Shown here in pieces: positions 11,321 through 23,277 of a stretch of DNA of 64,000 bases (position 1 is the stretch's first letter; each line of letters starts with the position of its first letter). The notes beneath the pieces are model-generated. The model did not search any database. It was not told where the DNA came from and saw nothing but the letters and a program-made list of their open reading frames with translations. This stretch comes from Eublepharis macularius (taxonomy: Eukaryota; Chordata; Lepidosauria; Squamata; Eublepharidae), in NCBI RefSeq assembly GCF_028583425.1, contig NC_072791.1, positions 197,942,311-198,006,310 on the forward strand, written 5' to 3'. Position numbers and translations under genes: made by a program.

Positions 11321-11336
11321 GTGTGCAGTTAAACAG

Positions 11337-11520
11337 CAGGGGGTGAATCCAGTGGTACCTTAGAGACCCACAAGGTTTTCAGGAGATGAGCTTTCCAGAG
11401 TCAGAGCTCCTTTCTTCTGTTACCATTAGCTAAAAAAAGGGGAGCTTTGACTCTCGAAAGCCTATATCCTGATAATCTTCTTGGTCTCTTAAGGTGCCAC
11501 TGGACTCATCCTGTTCTTTG
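11337..11520. repeat. Fold-back repeat, family A, copy 4
   Basis: The left arm ATCCAGTGGTACCTTAGAGA with GGTTTTCAGGAGATGAGC mirrors the right arm GAAAGCCTATATCCTGATAA with AAGGTGCCACTGGACTC. It sits immediately after the KLHL23 CpG island. Confidence 0.78.
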
Positions 11521-12969
11521 TTTGTAATCTGGGCGGGCTAATAGGAATTTAGGAAGCACTGACTTGACTACATCTCCAGGTCTCAACATGTATATTGAAA
11601 AGGCTACTCAAGAGTTGGTAGAAACCAGGTCTTTTCATTACCTCATTGTAGAGCATCTCCATGGAAATCCACAGAACATATGCCACCCTCCACAGCTTTG
11701 CACCTGATGGTAGTTTTGTACTTTAATTGGCTATGAAAACTAGGATAGTGCTGTGTTTATAAATGATAAAATAGCAAATATTTTCCTCTCGATGTAGAGC
11801 ACCTAGTTGTGGTACAGTATTTCTACTGATATTTTTCTTAGTATTTTTCACATACCTATGTTTTATTGTAAAAATTGAAAGTGAAGCAAAATGCAAATTC
11901 AGAATATACTGGTTTTGTTATTTCCATTAAGAAATGTATATAAACAGAGTCATGTCACTCAGACAATGGGCTGGAGCATAAAGTGTTGTTACACTGAGAA
12001 ACCAAGCAAACATCCACTTGCCGAGACGCACAGAGCCCTAGTGTATACAATTTTGAAATCTGAGATTGAACTATGGAACTACTATAAAAGTGCAACAAAA
12101 AGTTAGTGAAAAATATACTTAAATGGTCAAAGCCATATTAATTCTCTCTATACCTAGGTACCCCTATACTTCTTACCATGCAATTAAAAAAAAATTAATG
12201 TGCTTATACAGTCTTTAAGAGCCATCTAGCTTTGCATACAAAAATATTTGCATTGCAATCCTATGCATGCTTACTTGGGAGAAAGCCTAATTGAACTCTT
12301 GCTTCTGACTAAACATGCATAGGATCAGATAACAAAATTAACTCTACATTACTAAAAGACCTCCCTTTACATTGTATTTGCCATAGGAGAACCAAACTTG
12401 GATGAATCACAAGGTCCTGGAAGATGTGTGGTGTCTCACTCTTCAGGCAGCTATATACTTTTCTCTAGCTCTAGATAAACCAGTTGAGAATTTAAGCTGT
12501 GAAAAAATTAGAGGTTGTGGTGCCAGCCTTCCGTTAATGTACAGGTAATCATTCAAGATCAGGGCCACAGGAATTTTACTCCTGACAGAAGGATAAGAAA
12601 ACCAGTACAGGACATTGGAGTTGGTGCTGTGGTAAAACTCTGCCACATGTGGGAAAGTTATTCACAAACCTCAGATTTCTGAGATGATGGAGAAAAAAGT
12701 AGGAAAGGTGTGTCCCAATTTCCTATGGACTGCAAGCTGTGTTTGCCTAAAGTTGATAGAATGGCACAGCATTGTCACTAATACAAACCTATTTTATCTC
12801 TCAACGCTGGTCAAATTATTGATAAACATTGGAAACAGTAGCTGTTCCTTGTAGCCATGAGTGGGCTGATAGTCTGGCAAAGTTGCCAAAGGCCAAGCCT
12901 GAATTCCTACTAGTTTGGCTGCTTCACTTGGATCCTTCTGAGATTCCATATAGGGTTTATCCTTCATGG
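11521..12969. other. KLHL23 5' intron, no gene recognised
   Basis: AT-rich intronic DNA. A short repeat fragment at about 12255-12330 (GCAATCCTATGCATGCTTAC, TTGGGAGAAAGC) is the only recurring motif I recognise. Confidence 0.45.
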
Positions 12970-13165
12970 CAGTGGAGAGTGCCCTCAAGTCATAGCTGAT
13001 TTATGGTGACCCCTAGTGGGGTTTTCATGGCAAGAGACTAACAGGTGGTTTGCCATTGCCTGGTCTTTGTTAGAGGTTTCCCATCCAATTACTAACCAAG
13101 ACCGCTCCTGCTTAGCTTCTGAGATCTGACGAGATCAGGTTCACCTAGGTTATCTACGTCAGGGG
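12970..13165 (-). repeat. 5S-rRNA-derived SINE (5S-Sauria type)
   Basis: On the minus strand it begins with a 5S-like promoter head (CCTGATCTCGTCAGATCTCA, then GAAGCTAAGCAGGAG) and has the body CAGGCAATGGCAAACCACCT. It ends in a tail resembling the BovB 3' end (CTTGAGGGCAC). This pattern is described for squamate 5S-Sauria SINEs, mobilised by BovB-type RTE LINEs. Confidence 0.82.
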
Positions 13166-13309
13166 TTATCCTTCCTAACCCCAGAAAATATTCTTAGATT
13201 TACATGTATTGAGGTGGCTGTGGCCACTTTGATGCAATATTGTTGTTTCTTGTGTATGTAATTCTTCATGATTTGATCTCACAAATGAATGAAAGGCTAT
13301 GTGGTAATT

Positions 13310-14175
13310 TTAAGTGTGTGTGTGTCTTTAAATGCTTGGTGTGGTATGGATGAAGAGTGGGGGTGAAAGAGAGGGATGAGTGAGTGAGATGACTGGTTGA
13401 TGGCTGAGAGTGTGAGTGAAGTGAACTGCAGTTTTTAGTTATTGGAGATAAAAAGATTCAGTCTGCTTTTCCGGTTTAGACAGGCAAGCTGTGTGCAGCC
13501 TGAGAGTGTCAATATATTTCTGAGAGAGAATGTTCAGTCTGGGCAAGCAGGCAACCTGTGTGGAAGCCTGAGGAGATATGCATCCTAGTTCAGTTAGGCA
13601 ACCTGTGTGGAAGCCTGAACTGTGCGTGTCTGTGAGAAAACATTCATTCTATCTGAAGTTGGCAAACTGTGTATGCCTGAGAGAGAAAGTCTTTGTATAG
13701 TTGAGTGAGAGATTGATCTATCTGAAGCAGACAAACTTTGTGTGCGTGCCTGAGAGAGAAAGTTTATGAAGATCTGTATAACTGAGCCTATGTAAAGAAA
13801 CTTTAAGAACTGAGAACTGTTTTTGAAACCATCAAGCTTATGTAATAGTGTGAAACCAATGTGCTTCTTGTAAAAATAAAAGTTTATTTTCTCTTTTCCA
13901 TCCCAGAGAATATGTTATTCCTATATCTCATTCCTTTCCTCAGGGCCTCATAGTCCCATGAAGGAGCCTGATGCTTGAGCACATTATTAAAGGGGAAATT
14001 TAAATCAACTATCTTGGAATATAATTCCTGGTGGCAGCAATCTACCCAGAGGGTGTAAGGAGAGGGTTAAAGGCAAAAACTAACTGAAAAAGAAAGAGGG
14101 TTATAAGTTCGTAACAGGTTATAAGGAGGTTCTTTGTCCCCCACCCCTGTTAAAGTTGTTTGATTTGCTTATTTG
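13310..14175 (+). repeat. Unnamed interspersed repeat with internal periodicity, copy 1
   Basis: Contains several copies of a degenerate GGCAACCTGTGTGGAAGCCT-type motif spaced roughly 50-60 bp apart. The 3' part carries AAAAATAAAAGTTTATTTTC and then a GGTGGCAGCAATCTACCC segment. A diverged sister copy lies at 51350-52420 with the motifs in the same order. An LTR-like origin is possible, but no ends or family are identified. Confidence 0.5.
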
Positions 14176-14440
14176 CTAAGACTATTCCTTACCACCATCC
14201 CCCATACCCTTTGTGGCTTTGCTTTATTCTGTTTGCCTGTTTATTGCTATGGGATATTTTAAATAAAAACATACAAGTTTTGTTGAAAATTTAGAAATAA
14301 ATATTTTAAAGAGACTTCACTCCTATATTCACCAACTTGGAAGCAAGCTTCATTGGAAACAGTGGAGTTTACATGTGAGTAAACATGCATAGGCTGCATG
14401 AAGTTCATTGCCTTATCATTTCTGACATTTTATTGCAGCA

Positions 14441-15653
14441 ATGGCATTGACTGGGCAGGAGGAATATACCTATATATATAAAGACCTTTCTCATCCTGTG
14501 GAGTTCTTACATGCGTTCAGAACATTCTACCTGGATGGCTTATTTACTGATATTACTCTTCAGTGTGCTTCGGGTGTGATTTTCCATTGCCATAAGGCTG
14601 TGCTGGCTGCTTGTAGCAACTACTTTAAGGCAATGTTCACTTCTGACATGAAAGAGAAGTCTAAGAACCAGATCAGCCTTTCGGGGCTCAGTCCCACCAT
14701 TCTGGAATCCCTGGTGATCTATACCTACACATCGGAGATTCAGATAACAAAAAGAAATGTTCAAAGCCTCCTTCAAGCTGCTGATCTCCTCCAGTTTACC
14801 TCAGTAAAGAAAGCCTGTGAAAAGTTTCTGGTAAGGCACTTGGATGTCGACAACTGCCTAGGAATGCACTCCTTTGCAGAATACCATGTCTGTTCAGAGC
14901 TAGAGAAGGAGTCTAGAAGGATATTATTATCTAGATTTGAAGAAGTATGGAAGCAGGAAGAGTTTCTGGAAATCAGCAGCGAGAAACTTCAGTTTATTCT
15001 CTCCAGAAACAATCTCAGCATTTGGAAAGAAGATGCAGCAATAGAGCCAATTATTAAGTGGATATCTTATGATGTGGACAAAAGAACTGAGTACATTTAT
15101 GATCTGCTGAGCTGCCTTGAAATGGCTTTAGACGAAATGTATTTGAGGTCAGCCTTAAGCGTGTACAAGAAATGCCGGTTAAATGAAAACAAGATCAGGT
15201 CTCTAATACACAATGCGCTAAGCCATAACCCCAAAGCTGCCTCTAAAAGGTCGACAGCTGTTATGTATGTAATTGGAGGATATTACTGGCATCCTTTATC
15301 TGAGGTGCATACATGGGATCCTGTCACCAATACATGGATACAGGGTGCAGATATGCCGGACCATGCGAGGGAAAGTTATGCAGTCACTAGTTTGGGACCC
15401 AACATTTATGTAACAGGGGGATATAGAACAGACAATATAGAAGCCCTTGATAAAGTGTGGATATACAACTGTGAAGCTGATGAATGGAGTGAAGGCTGTC
15501 CTATGCTTAATGCAAGGTACTATCACTGTGCAGTTACCTTGAATGGCTGCATCTATGCTTTAGGGGGTTACAGAGGAGGAGCTCCAACTAAAGAAGCAGA
15601 ACTCTATGATCCTTTAAAAAAGAAATGGGTCCCCATTGCAGACATGATCAAAG
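14441..15653 (+). CDS. KLHL23: KLHL23, Kelch-like protein 23, coding exon 1 of 3
   Basis: Encodes residues 1-404 of a BTB-BACK-Kelch protein that, after joining with the two later exons, is 558 aa, the same length as human KLHL23. The BTB domain is about 25-130 (FTDITLQCASGVIFHCHKAV, with the conserved Asp and His-X-Ala-Val-Leu). BACK is about 135-235 (CLGMHSFAEYHVCSELEKE). Kelch repeats start near 275 with YVIGGYYWHPLSEVHTW. BTB-Kelch proteins usually dimerise and link Cullin-3 to substrates; the target of KLHL23 is not established from sequence. The start ATG follows an acceptor (TTTTATTGCAG, AG at 14437-14438) by 2 nt and gives the family-typical MAL... start. The exon ends AAAG|GTATGT in phase 1. 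Confidence 0.96.
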
Positions 15654-16668
15654 GTATGTCATATATTGCATGTTTACTGACTTTTATTCACTTGTCCTAA
15701 CAATTAAAAAATAATTAAATTCACATAATCATTTTTTCTCCCGTTACTGTATGCAATGGATTTTGGCAAACAAAAAGTGTAATAAGCTCAACACAGTTTG
15801 CTTTCACACTGTTTTGTGTCATTTTGATTGGTCCTAATAAAAGGTAGTACATGGATTGGGTTTTTCGATTTTTGATTTTGGGCCAACACAGCTGCAAATA
15901 ATTTCTAAGCACAATGTAGTAATCTTCGGTATAAAAAAAGTAGTATAAGATTTGAATTTTTACTGATTTTTACACTTAAAATTAATTTGCACATTAAAAT
16001 AAAAAACCTTTTCAGTATAATCACCACAGTCTCAATGTTCAGCTCAGTCTGTAACTTCAGTCTTTAACTTCTGTTGCTGCTTAAATTATATTGCAATGAA
16101 TTATATTGCGATGAAATGTGCATTCATAACACACATGATTCAAATGACTCAAATCTCTGAGTGTTTGGAATTTGATTGTATATTTTGTTTGCGAATGGGA
16201 AAGGTTCCTGTTGGTGAGAATGATTTAATATTAAATTAAAAATTAATATTAAACCATTCTGTTTTTGATTTATGCCTTAACAAACATTTAAAAAGACTGC
16301 ATACTGGCTCATAATCACCAACAGCAAATCAATAAATTACACAGCTGTACCTACTTTGTTTCTTTATGCATTGAAAAACTAGCTTCTAGTTTGGATCTAA
16401 TGCAAATATTGCACAGATGTGCTGAAAACACACACAATCAGAAAGTTTCAACGTAACACAGAAAAATCCAGTTTATTGCATCATTGTCCTTAGCCTTATA
16501 TTACCATAACAGGCTATCTTCAGTGTATAATTTTAGTATGCTTTTGTTTATGATCCTCCAGGTATAGTTTCATACCTGTATTATTGTATCTGTAAGTTGA
16601 ATTTCATTGCGAAAATGATGTTGAGTAATATTAAACACAGTTTGAAGGTCTTTTACAAATTCAAACAG
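15654..16668 (+). other. KLHL23 intron 1
   Basis: An AT-rich intron with GTATGT donor and TTCAAACAG acceptor. I see no repeat family or gene in it. Confidence 0.75.
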
Positions 16669-16821
16669 GGGTTGGAAATGCCACTGCCTGTGTCCTGAAT
16701 GAAGTAATCCATGTCACCGGAGGTCACTATGGTTACCGGGGAAGCTGCACTTATGACAAAATTCAGAGCTATCACCTAGACATTAACGAATGGAGCACAA
16801 TCACCACCAGCCCACACCCAG
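16669..16821 (+). CDS. KLHL23: KLHL23 coding exon 2 of 3
   Basis: These 153 nt encode the fourth Kelch blade: VGNATACVLNEVIHVTGGHY, then GYRGSCTYDK, ending SPHP before a split codon. The diglycine and the Tyr...Trp pattern of a Kelch repeat are present. It begins in phase 1 after the CAG acceptor and ends CCCAG|GTACAT. Without it the Kelch propeller would lack one blade and the frame would be kept, so exon skipping would yield an in-frame shorter form. No such event is shown here. Confidence 0.95.
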
Positions 16822-17295
16822 GTACATTTTACTTCTATTTGGTGTGTATGTGAGTGTGTGAGTGTGTGTGGGGGGGGAAACAACATGGTATTTATGTGTC
16901 TTGGTAAGAGCCTGTATAACAGAGATAATCGGCACAGCAATAAAGTATGGTAGACTCACAGGATTAGGTTTTAAAGGAAATGGAGACAGGAGGCAAAGCA
17001 GGGAAACAACTTCATTTAGAAATGTTCCATATCCATCACATTACTCCTCTTTAAACTTTCTGTAAATCACCTCAAGAGTTGATTTGTGTAGAGGCAAGTA
17101 TGGAAGAGAGAGAGCCATGTGCCTGCTGCTGCCTTAGAAGAGTCTACAGAGAGACAATGAGGACAGGAAGGAAGGGCTGCTGGAGAGCAAGGAACCTTTC
17201 ATTATCTTAAAAGTATCCTGATAGTTATCACCTTTCCAGTATGACAAAACAGAGAAGAAACACTTCAACTTCTGATTCTACTAAAGATAAGCTTG

Positions 17296-17470
17296 GTGGT
17301 GGTGGAAAGTACCCTCAAGTTGCAGCAGGCTTATGGTGACCCTTTAGGGTTGTCAAGGCAAGAGACATTTAGAGGTGGTTTACCATTGCTTGCCTCTGTG
17401 TAGTGACCCTGGCCTGCCTTGGTGGTCTCCCATCCAATACTAACACCCTCTGATATCCAAAAGGCATGCA
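17296..17470 (-). repeat. 5S-derived SINE, diverged copy
   Basis: Same family as at 12970. The plus strand shows AAGTACCCTCAAGTTGCAGC, GGTGGTTTACCATTGCTTGC and TCTCCCATCCAATACTAAC, in the order expected for a minus-strand insertion. Confidence 0.75.
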
Positions 17471-19170
17471 GAGTGGTGGTTTGGAACCAAGGCAGTGAGT
17501 GCAATTGATCTACTTCCAAAACAACCACCACACTTACTGAACCCAATTTGCACCCACAAGATATCTTACAAAAATCCATGGCCTTCTATCAATATTGATC
17601 TATTTCAATTTGATAGCATTTAACCGATGAATTTTAGACTTTAATTTAAACTTATGGCTTCAAGGAGGATTCTCTTGCACTCTAGGCAGCTTCACAAGCC
17701 ATGGTCAGTGTGAAATGGCTGATGTACTCTGATTTCGTGAACCTGGTAAACAGAAGTCTTGCCGTCCCTTTGGCTGCTATCGCCTTAAAAAGAATTGGTT
17801 CAGGAGCATGGACATCAATAATTGTGATTCTTTTTCCTCATTTTCCTGGCAATAAAGACGTTGCTGAAGCTGTGGTTTCAAGAAGACTAATGTGGGGGAT
17901 AGGAGCTATTTAATTCTATTTACCCACTGAAAAATTGCTACCTCTGTGCTGTTTTTATGGGGGAGGAACACCAGTACCAGTAAATTTTGCCCAGGAGGAG
18001 GTAGAATCTGTTAGGGAGAACATAAATTGGCACAGTGGAATTGTTTGCTGCTTATAAAAAAAGTTTGCAGAGAGCCTCTCTTTACCTTAGTAAAAAAACT
18101 TGAATCTTTTAATAAAAGGAATTCCATTCAGGCAGTGGCGTAGTGTGGGTTGCCAGTGCCCGGGGCAAGGCAAGTATTGCACCCCCTAACCCATGGACCG
18201 TCCGCACTCCCCGAGTCCCTTCCACCAGTCCAATATTGAACCCCTTACCCCCCAAGCACATGTATTGTATTTTAAGAAAATACTGATGTAATTAAAGTAA
18301 AATTAATTTAATGCTAGTATACTCAAATTTATTTAAAATTGCCTGGTTTTAATTTGCACATTTTTCAATAACAGTATTGAAATCTACATTGAAATCTCTC
18401 TCAGTTGACAGTATTGCTAGGCTACGCATTCTTTCTTGGCTTATTGTAGAGCTCTGATACATTTTGATTAAGTTTTGAGACACTTCTTTCACAACTGGCA
18501 GTTGAAGCAGTGATAGTTAAAAAGATTCTTAATGTCACAACAAAGTTAATCAAACTGTCTTGCAACTTCCACTTGTATACCCACTGAAGCAAATCTAAAG
18601 CTGTCCAGTTAGCAATCTGCTCATCACGATTGACTTCCTTATACAAGACAATGAGGCGCTGAAGACGATTTTATTTCAGCGATCATAGCATTGAACTCTG
18701 TGTACTTAGCACATGTGTGCTGGATTTGTTCATTGATAAAATCATCTTTTTCAGTATCCAACAATGTCTGGATTTGCAGGAAAGCAAATAGCTGGTGAGG
18801 CGTATTCATCTGTATTATACATTTTGTAATTTCTGCCTTAAGCTGATCAATTGCTTCCAGTTGTTCTCTGCGTGTTTCTTGTACTAAGGTCAAGCCAGGA
18901 TCACAACTCTGCTCACCAGGCATCTTCTTACGTCTTCCAACTCTTCTCTCTGTAGAAATGTCGTACATTTTGCACATCTGCAGAGCTTTCTCAGTTGCCT
19001 TTGACACTAGACAAGTCTCTTTTTTCCTGGCAAAACAGCCAATGCTTTCAACTTTTGCACACATTGATCAAGCGCAAGTCTTTCTTGCTGATCTGAGCAT
19101 CATTCACTTCAGTTAGTACTGAGCTCCAAAAATAAAAGAATGAGAAAAAAAGGATAGGTCATGGTGCAAA

Positions 19171-19412
19171 CTAAGAGCAGAACCACAAGTGACAAAAGGC
19201 ACAGATTGGACACTTGTCAGCTTCCCTCAAGTTTTGATGGGAAATGTAGGCATCCTGGTCTCGCAGCTTCGCTCTCTGACTGCTGTCCAATGGACTTTTC
19301 AACTGTCACTTGTCCAACATTCCGCCAAGCTGCCTACATTTCCCATCAAAACTTGAGGGAAGCAGACAAGTGTCCAATCTGTGCCTTTTGTCACTTGTAG
19401 TTCTGCTCTAAG
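19171..19412. repeat. Palindromic MITE nested in the hAT element
   Basis: Arms of about 80 bp, 19171-19252 and 19329-19412, are nearly exact inverted copies. The left arm begins CTAAGAGCAGAACCACAAGT and runs through GACAAAAGGCACAGATTGGA; the right arm ends CACTTGTAGTTCTGCTCTAA. A short unique-looking spacer separates them. It interrupts the hAT transposase remains. Confidence 0.8.
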
Positions 19413-19595
19413 ACTTCCTGCATCACCCTTGGTTTCAGAGGTTTCATCTGGCCCATCTCTCAACACTTCCAAAGCTTCTATTATTCCCTTGGCGTGCTCA
19501 ACAAGGAGGCGTACAGCTTCATGCTTTGAACTCCATCTTGTGTCACACAATCGCTTTAAGTGAATTATAACATGTTCCTTAAGAACATCCCACCT

Positions 19596-20666
19596 TGTTA
19601 CCGGAAGTGGTCTCCTTGCATTAAAATATGATTTATGGGGAGATTCGCTGGCAAGGAAGACCGCTATACGAGAGGCGGTAACTGGAATCGAATCACCTGT
19701 CTATGGGGTCCCAATCCTAATAAGCCAAGTAAGTCTGGTGCTTCAAATCAATAACTTTTCTTAAAGAACAGAACTTTATGCACATACACACCAATTACTG
19801 GTGGTGGTGGTGGTGGGGGAAATAATCACGCACACAGAGAGTCCTAGGAAATATAGCTAGAGGCATGGGAATAGAGCAAGAGGGAGTAATTATATCTACC
19901 TATCCTGGAGAAGGGGTCCAGGCCCTAGGAGAGAAGTTTCAAACATCCCGTGTCATCAGCCCAGACAGACAGATGTGGAACAGCGCTTGTGGATCCAGGA
20001 AAGCAAGCAAGTGTGAACAGAGACTTGCGGAAGTGACCCTAAGGGAGAAGCCAGGAAGCTTGCATGATTTGAATGGGGCCAGGACCCTACCTTTATAGGT
20101 AAAATGTGCCCTGAGGTGGAGGAGAGTCCTCCTAGCAGATAGGACAAAGAATCCAATGGTCAGTTCCTGGGTGTAACAAAAGATTTGAGTACTTTGATTG
20201 ATGGCTGCCAGGGTGTGTGAAAGCAGATGCAAAACTAGTTCCAGCGCTGCACAAAAGGGACAGTTTTCCTGATGGAAGTACACCGGAGCTAGGTTAAGTG
20301 TTTTTAGGGAGGGGATACAATGTGCCAGGAACAACTGTACATGCTTATGAATGCCATTTGATTCATTCCTTGATCACGGATGGGGATCTCATCACGGGAG
20401 GAGGGACAGGAATGTGCTAAGTGGGGATGACTCAGCGAGACCTTTATTGCTCTGGGCCTTCTGGAGCTTGGGTGGATAGCGAGGCCAGTCACATCACAAT
20501 ACCTCTGCATTCCAATGCAGCATTCCTTACATGCCTGGTTCTCCAGGGCAGGATCTGGCAACGGCAGGGGCTCTCTGGTGGCTGTGCTGCAGCCATTTTA
20601 AACTCCAGAGGCTTGTACATATAAAAACTGCTATTAAAATGGCGGAGGCCGGGCTGACTGCTCACA
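19596..20666 (-). mobile_element. Solo LTR of an endogenous retrovirus, nested in hAT
   Basis: A 1071-bp block bounded by TG...CA (TGTTACCGGAAG ... CTGCTCACA) and flanked by the 4-bp duplication ACCT (19592-19595 and 20667-20670). Four-base duplications are typical of class I (gamma-like) retroviruses. The minus strand carries a TATA-like CCTATAAAGG at about 20090-20099, so the LTR probably reads leftwards. It starts with the same TGTTACC as the LTRs of the large provirus at 30326-45915 and shares diverged blocks with them, suggesting an older relative. No internal viral genes remain. Confidence 0.8.
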
Positions 20667-22464
20667 ACCTATGGGTGGAGCTTGAGAAGAATGTGTACAC
20701 CTTTTCCACAGTACCAAAGAAAGTCATAGACTGTGTCCCAACACCAACTGCATGCACACCAGCAAGACTGAGCGAGTGATTGTTACATGGCACAAACACT
20801 GCTTTGGGATTCATATCCAAAATATGTTTCTGTACACCACTAATGTGTCCAGCCGTAGTTGCGGCACTGTCGTATCCTTGGTGTAGCAATCTTCCAGCTT
20901 AAGGCCACCTGCTTGCGCACATGCATGCACGCGTGCACACACACACACGTGTTTTTTGCTTCCTATGAGCAGCCACAGAGTGATTCGAAGTTCAGCAAAA
21001 GCCTAAATTAAAGCATGCAAAAGGTAAAACCAGTGATTGCAGCCTTTAAAATTTATTTTGTCCAATTTCGTAATTCAAAATCACACAGCCTGGGCTATCT
21101 GCTGTTGAATATTCAGGGAAATATTTTTTCCCTTATGGTTCTAATCTAAACCTTTTTTTAAAGAGCAGTACTTTATTTGTGTTCATTGAAAACACATCCC
21201 TTTTGCATGGCTTACATTGTGGCTTCTTTGGGGGACTTTGAAAATATTGTATTTGTGACTTCAATCATGCACCTCTTCCCACCCTCTCTGCCCCACTTCA
21301 TGCTTTTTTTGACTCAAAAAAGTAAAATAAAGGCCATGGCTTCTTTTGTACAAAGCAAATAAAAACAGGACCTTTACGTGTGAGAAAGAACCCCCTACCT
21401 TGTGGGGGGGGGGGCGGTGGTGGTTCTAGACCTACACAAAAGAAAACTTTCCCTAATTGCTACAAGGCCACATAACTCGGCTTGGCAGTCAGGTACAGCA
21501 AGCAGTGCTGCTGCTCCCCTCCTTGGCTTCTTTTATGTGCACGAGGGGAGCTGAGGCGGTAGCGGAGGAGGTGGAGCCATTGCCTTGTCAAGCCTGAGCT
21601 GCTCAGCTCCACTCCCTGGGAAGCCTCCCTTCCTCAGGTGAGAACCAAAGGAGCTGGAAGCAGTGCTGGCTCCGGTTGTGTGGGAAGCCAGAGCACCTTC
21701 TCTCCCCAGCGCGGGTGGCAAGGGGTGCCCCAGACAGGCACCACCGTGGCTCCCCCGCAGCCAGCGAGCTATCTGGGGCTGTTCCTGGGTGGGCAACGTG
21801 CTGCCACGGCTCCCCTGCCGCCAGTGAGTGGGCTGGAAGTGTCTACTGCATAGAATGTTCGAACATTGAAAGGTGTGCTATTTTTTATTTATTAATTGTT
21901 ATTTATTCGTACTACTTTTTTTTCCTTATGGCACTGCCCACGCTACGCCACTGCATTCAAGATAGAATAGAATGCAGATGGTATTCTAAACTAACCAGCT
22001 ACATAGGAAAGCACGTTAGCCAGAAGGAAGATTTGTGAGAGCAGCAATTTACATATCAAAGGGACAGCACCAGCGTAGTAAAAAAGGATGGATAGGCATG
22101 ATCCTGGTACATCTATCTCTCTGGCTCTATAGCCCCCTCTGAAGTCTGAAACTATGAGACATCACAGTCTTTCACTTCCCAAAAAATCAGGCTTAGAGGT
22201 GACTGTTTGGGGTAGGAAAACAGAGTGGGGGGGGGGAGAGTTAAATACATCTTTAATCATATAGTGACAATTTTGTTGTCTTCAAGGTGCCGCAGGATTC
22301 CTGTTTATATGCATGTTGGGGGTGGGGAACAAGTGGAGAACTACACATATTTTATAAGGAGAGACTGTGACTGAAAAGGACATTAATTGAAAACGCTGAA
22401 CATGTGAAGAATATGCCTGCCTAATTATATCAGACTATATAAGGCTGGAGAGGGAGACAGCAGT

Positions 22465-22562
22465 GCAGTGCTAAGCAGAGTTACAACATTCTAAGCCCAC
22501 TGACTTCAATGGTCTTTGAACTCGGTAACTAAACAGATGTACCTCTGCTTAGGATTTCACTG
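22465..22562. repeat. Short fold-back repeat, family B, copy 2
   Basis: The arms GTGCTAAGCAGAGTTACAAC and AGATGTACCTCTGCTTAGGA are inverted around CCCACTGACTTCAATGG. It lies in KLHL23 intron 2, 0.4 kb upstream of the last exon. Confidence 0.68.
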
Positions 22563-22966
22563 TAAACCAAGAACAATTCATTTTTGAAAACTATCTGGAG
22601 CCAGTGTTAGGGACTGGAAAGTGGGCCACGAGCATTTTAACAAATTACAATAATTGTTATGATAGTAAATAATACTACATTGCAACGACTAAGAAGATCT
22701 GCAACTCTTAGCTTTAAGGATTGCCTTCTTACACGTATAGCTAAAGAGTATTCAGCTAATTTTCCTTGCCTGCTTAAAGCAGAAATCTTGAACTTCCTTG
22801 CAACCCAAATCTGATCTCCGCCCCCATCAATGCAGAAATGTGTTGCAGTGATTTTGAAACACGATCCCTAATCTCCTGTTGCATTTCTCTGAATTGGCAG
22901 GCTTGCTGTATTTTAAGCTTTCAAATGATTATCCAGCACTCTAGTATTGCTCTTTTCTCCCTACAG

Positions 22967-23277
22967 AATATGGATTGTGCTCCATTGCACTGGAAAACAA
23001 GCTGTATCTTGTGGGTGGACAAACGACAATCACAGACTGTTATGATCCAGAGCAAAAAGAATGGAAACAGAAGGCTGATATGATGGAAAGAAGAATGGAG
23101 TGTGGCTCTGTCGTCATGAACGGATTCATCTATGTAACGGGAGGTTATTCATCCTCGAAAGGATCGTATTTGCAAAACATTGAAAAATACGATCCTGAAT
23201 GTGATAAATGGGAAATCGTGGGCAATCTTCCCAGTGCAATGCGTTCACACGGCTGCGTCTGTGTGTACAATGTATAA
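22967..23277 (+). CDS. KLHL23: KLHL23 coding exon 3 of 3
   Basis: Encodes the last two Kelch repeats (YGLCSIALENKLYLVGGQTT; ECGSVVMNGFIYVTGGYSSS) and the conserved end SAMRSHGCVCVYNV before TAA. The final NLPSAMRSHGCVCVYNV is the same as I recall for human KLHL23. The acceptor is CTCCCTACAG with AG at 22965-22966, completing the split codon of exon 2 as Glu. The three exons sum to 1677 nt, that is 558 codons plus stop, with no interruption. Confidence 0.96.

Larger units (their letters stand above)
18422..20889 (-). pseudogene. Broken hAT transposase (ZMYM1/DUF4371-like)
   Basis: Read on the minus strand from 20889 downwards, the first piece has QGYDSAATTAGHISGVQKHI and a CNNHSLSL motif, typical of the DUF4371/RNase H-like core of hAT transposases and ZMYM1-like proteins. 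It stops at a solo LTR insertion (20667-19595) exactly within a THR|W motif and continues at about 19590 with CDTRWSSKHEAVRLL. A MITE at 19412-19171 breaks it again. The C-terminal dimerisation region appears near 18500 as TASCERSVSKLNQNVSELYN. In-frame stops and frame changes also occur between the pieces, so no functional transposase is encoded here. Confidence 0.82.
18133..21953 (-). mobile_element. hAT DNA transposon, full length between its ends
   Basis: The left end reads CAGTGGCGTAGTGTGGGTTG and the right end TGCCCACGCTACGCCACTG, giving inverted termini of about 17-19 bp. Flanking 8-mers CATTCAGG (18125-18132) and CATTCAAG (21954-21961) match at 7 of 8 positions, the 8-bp target duplication expected for hAT. 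The transposase remains lie on the minus strand. A GC-rich block at 21530-21800 may be the old promoter. A solo LTR and a palindromic MITE have inserted into it. It sits in KLHL23 intron 2, antisense to the gene. Confidence 0.88.

Noticed and set aside
10254-11332. A dozen open frames in the KLHL23 CpG island
   Set aside because: Same GC effect; Arg/Pro/Gly-rich nonsense composition on both strands, and the region is explained as promoter plus non-coding exon.
12970-13165. 5S rRNA gene similarity
   Set aside because: Only the internal-promoter part resembles 5S rRNA, fused to a SINE body and a BovB-like tail, so it is a SINE and not an rRNA gene.
18422-20889. A host ZMYM-like gene on the minus strand
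   Set aside because: The pieces lie inside a hAT element with termini and a target duplication and are interrupted by two insertions, so they are transposase remains.
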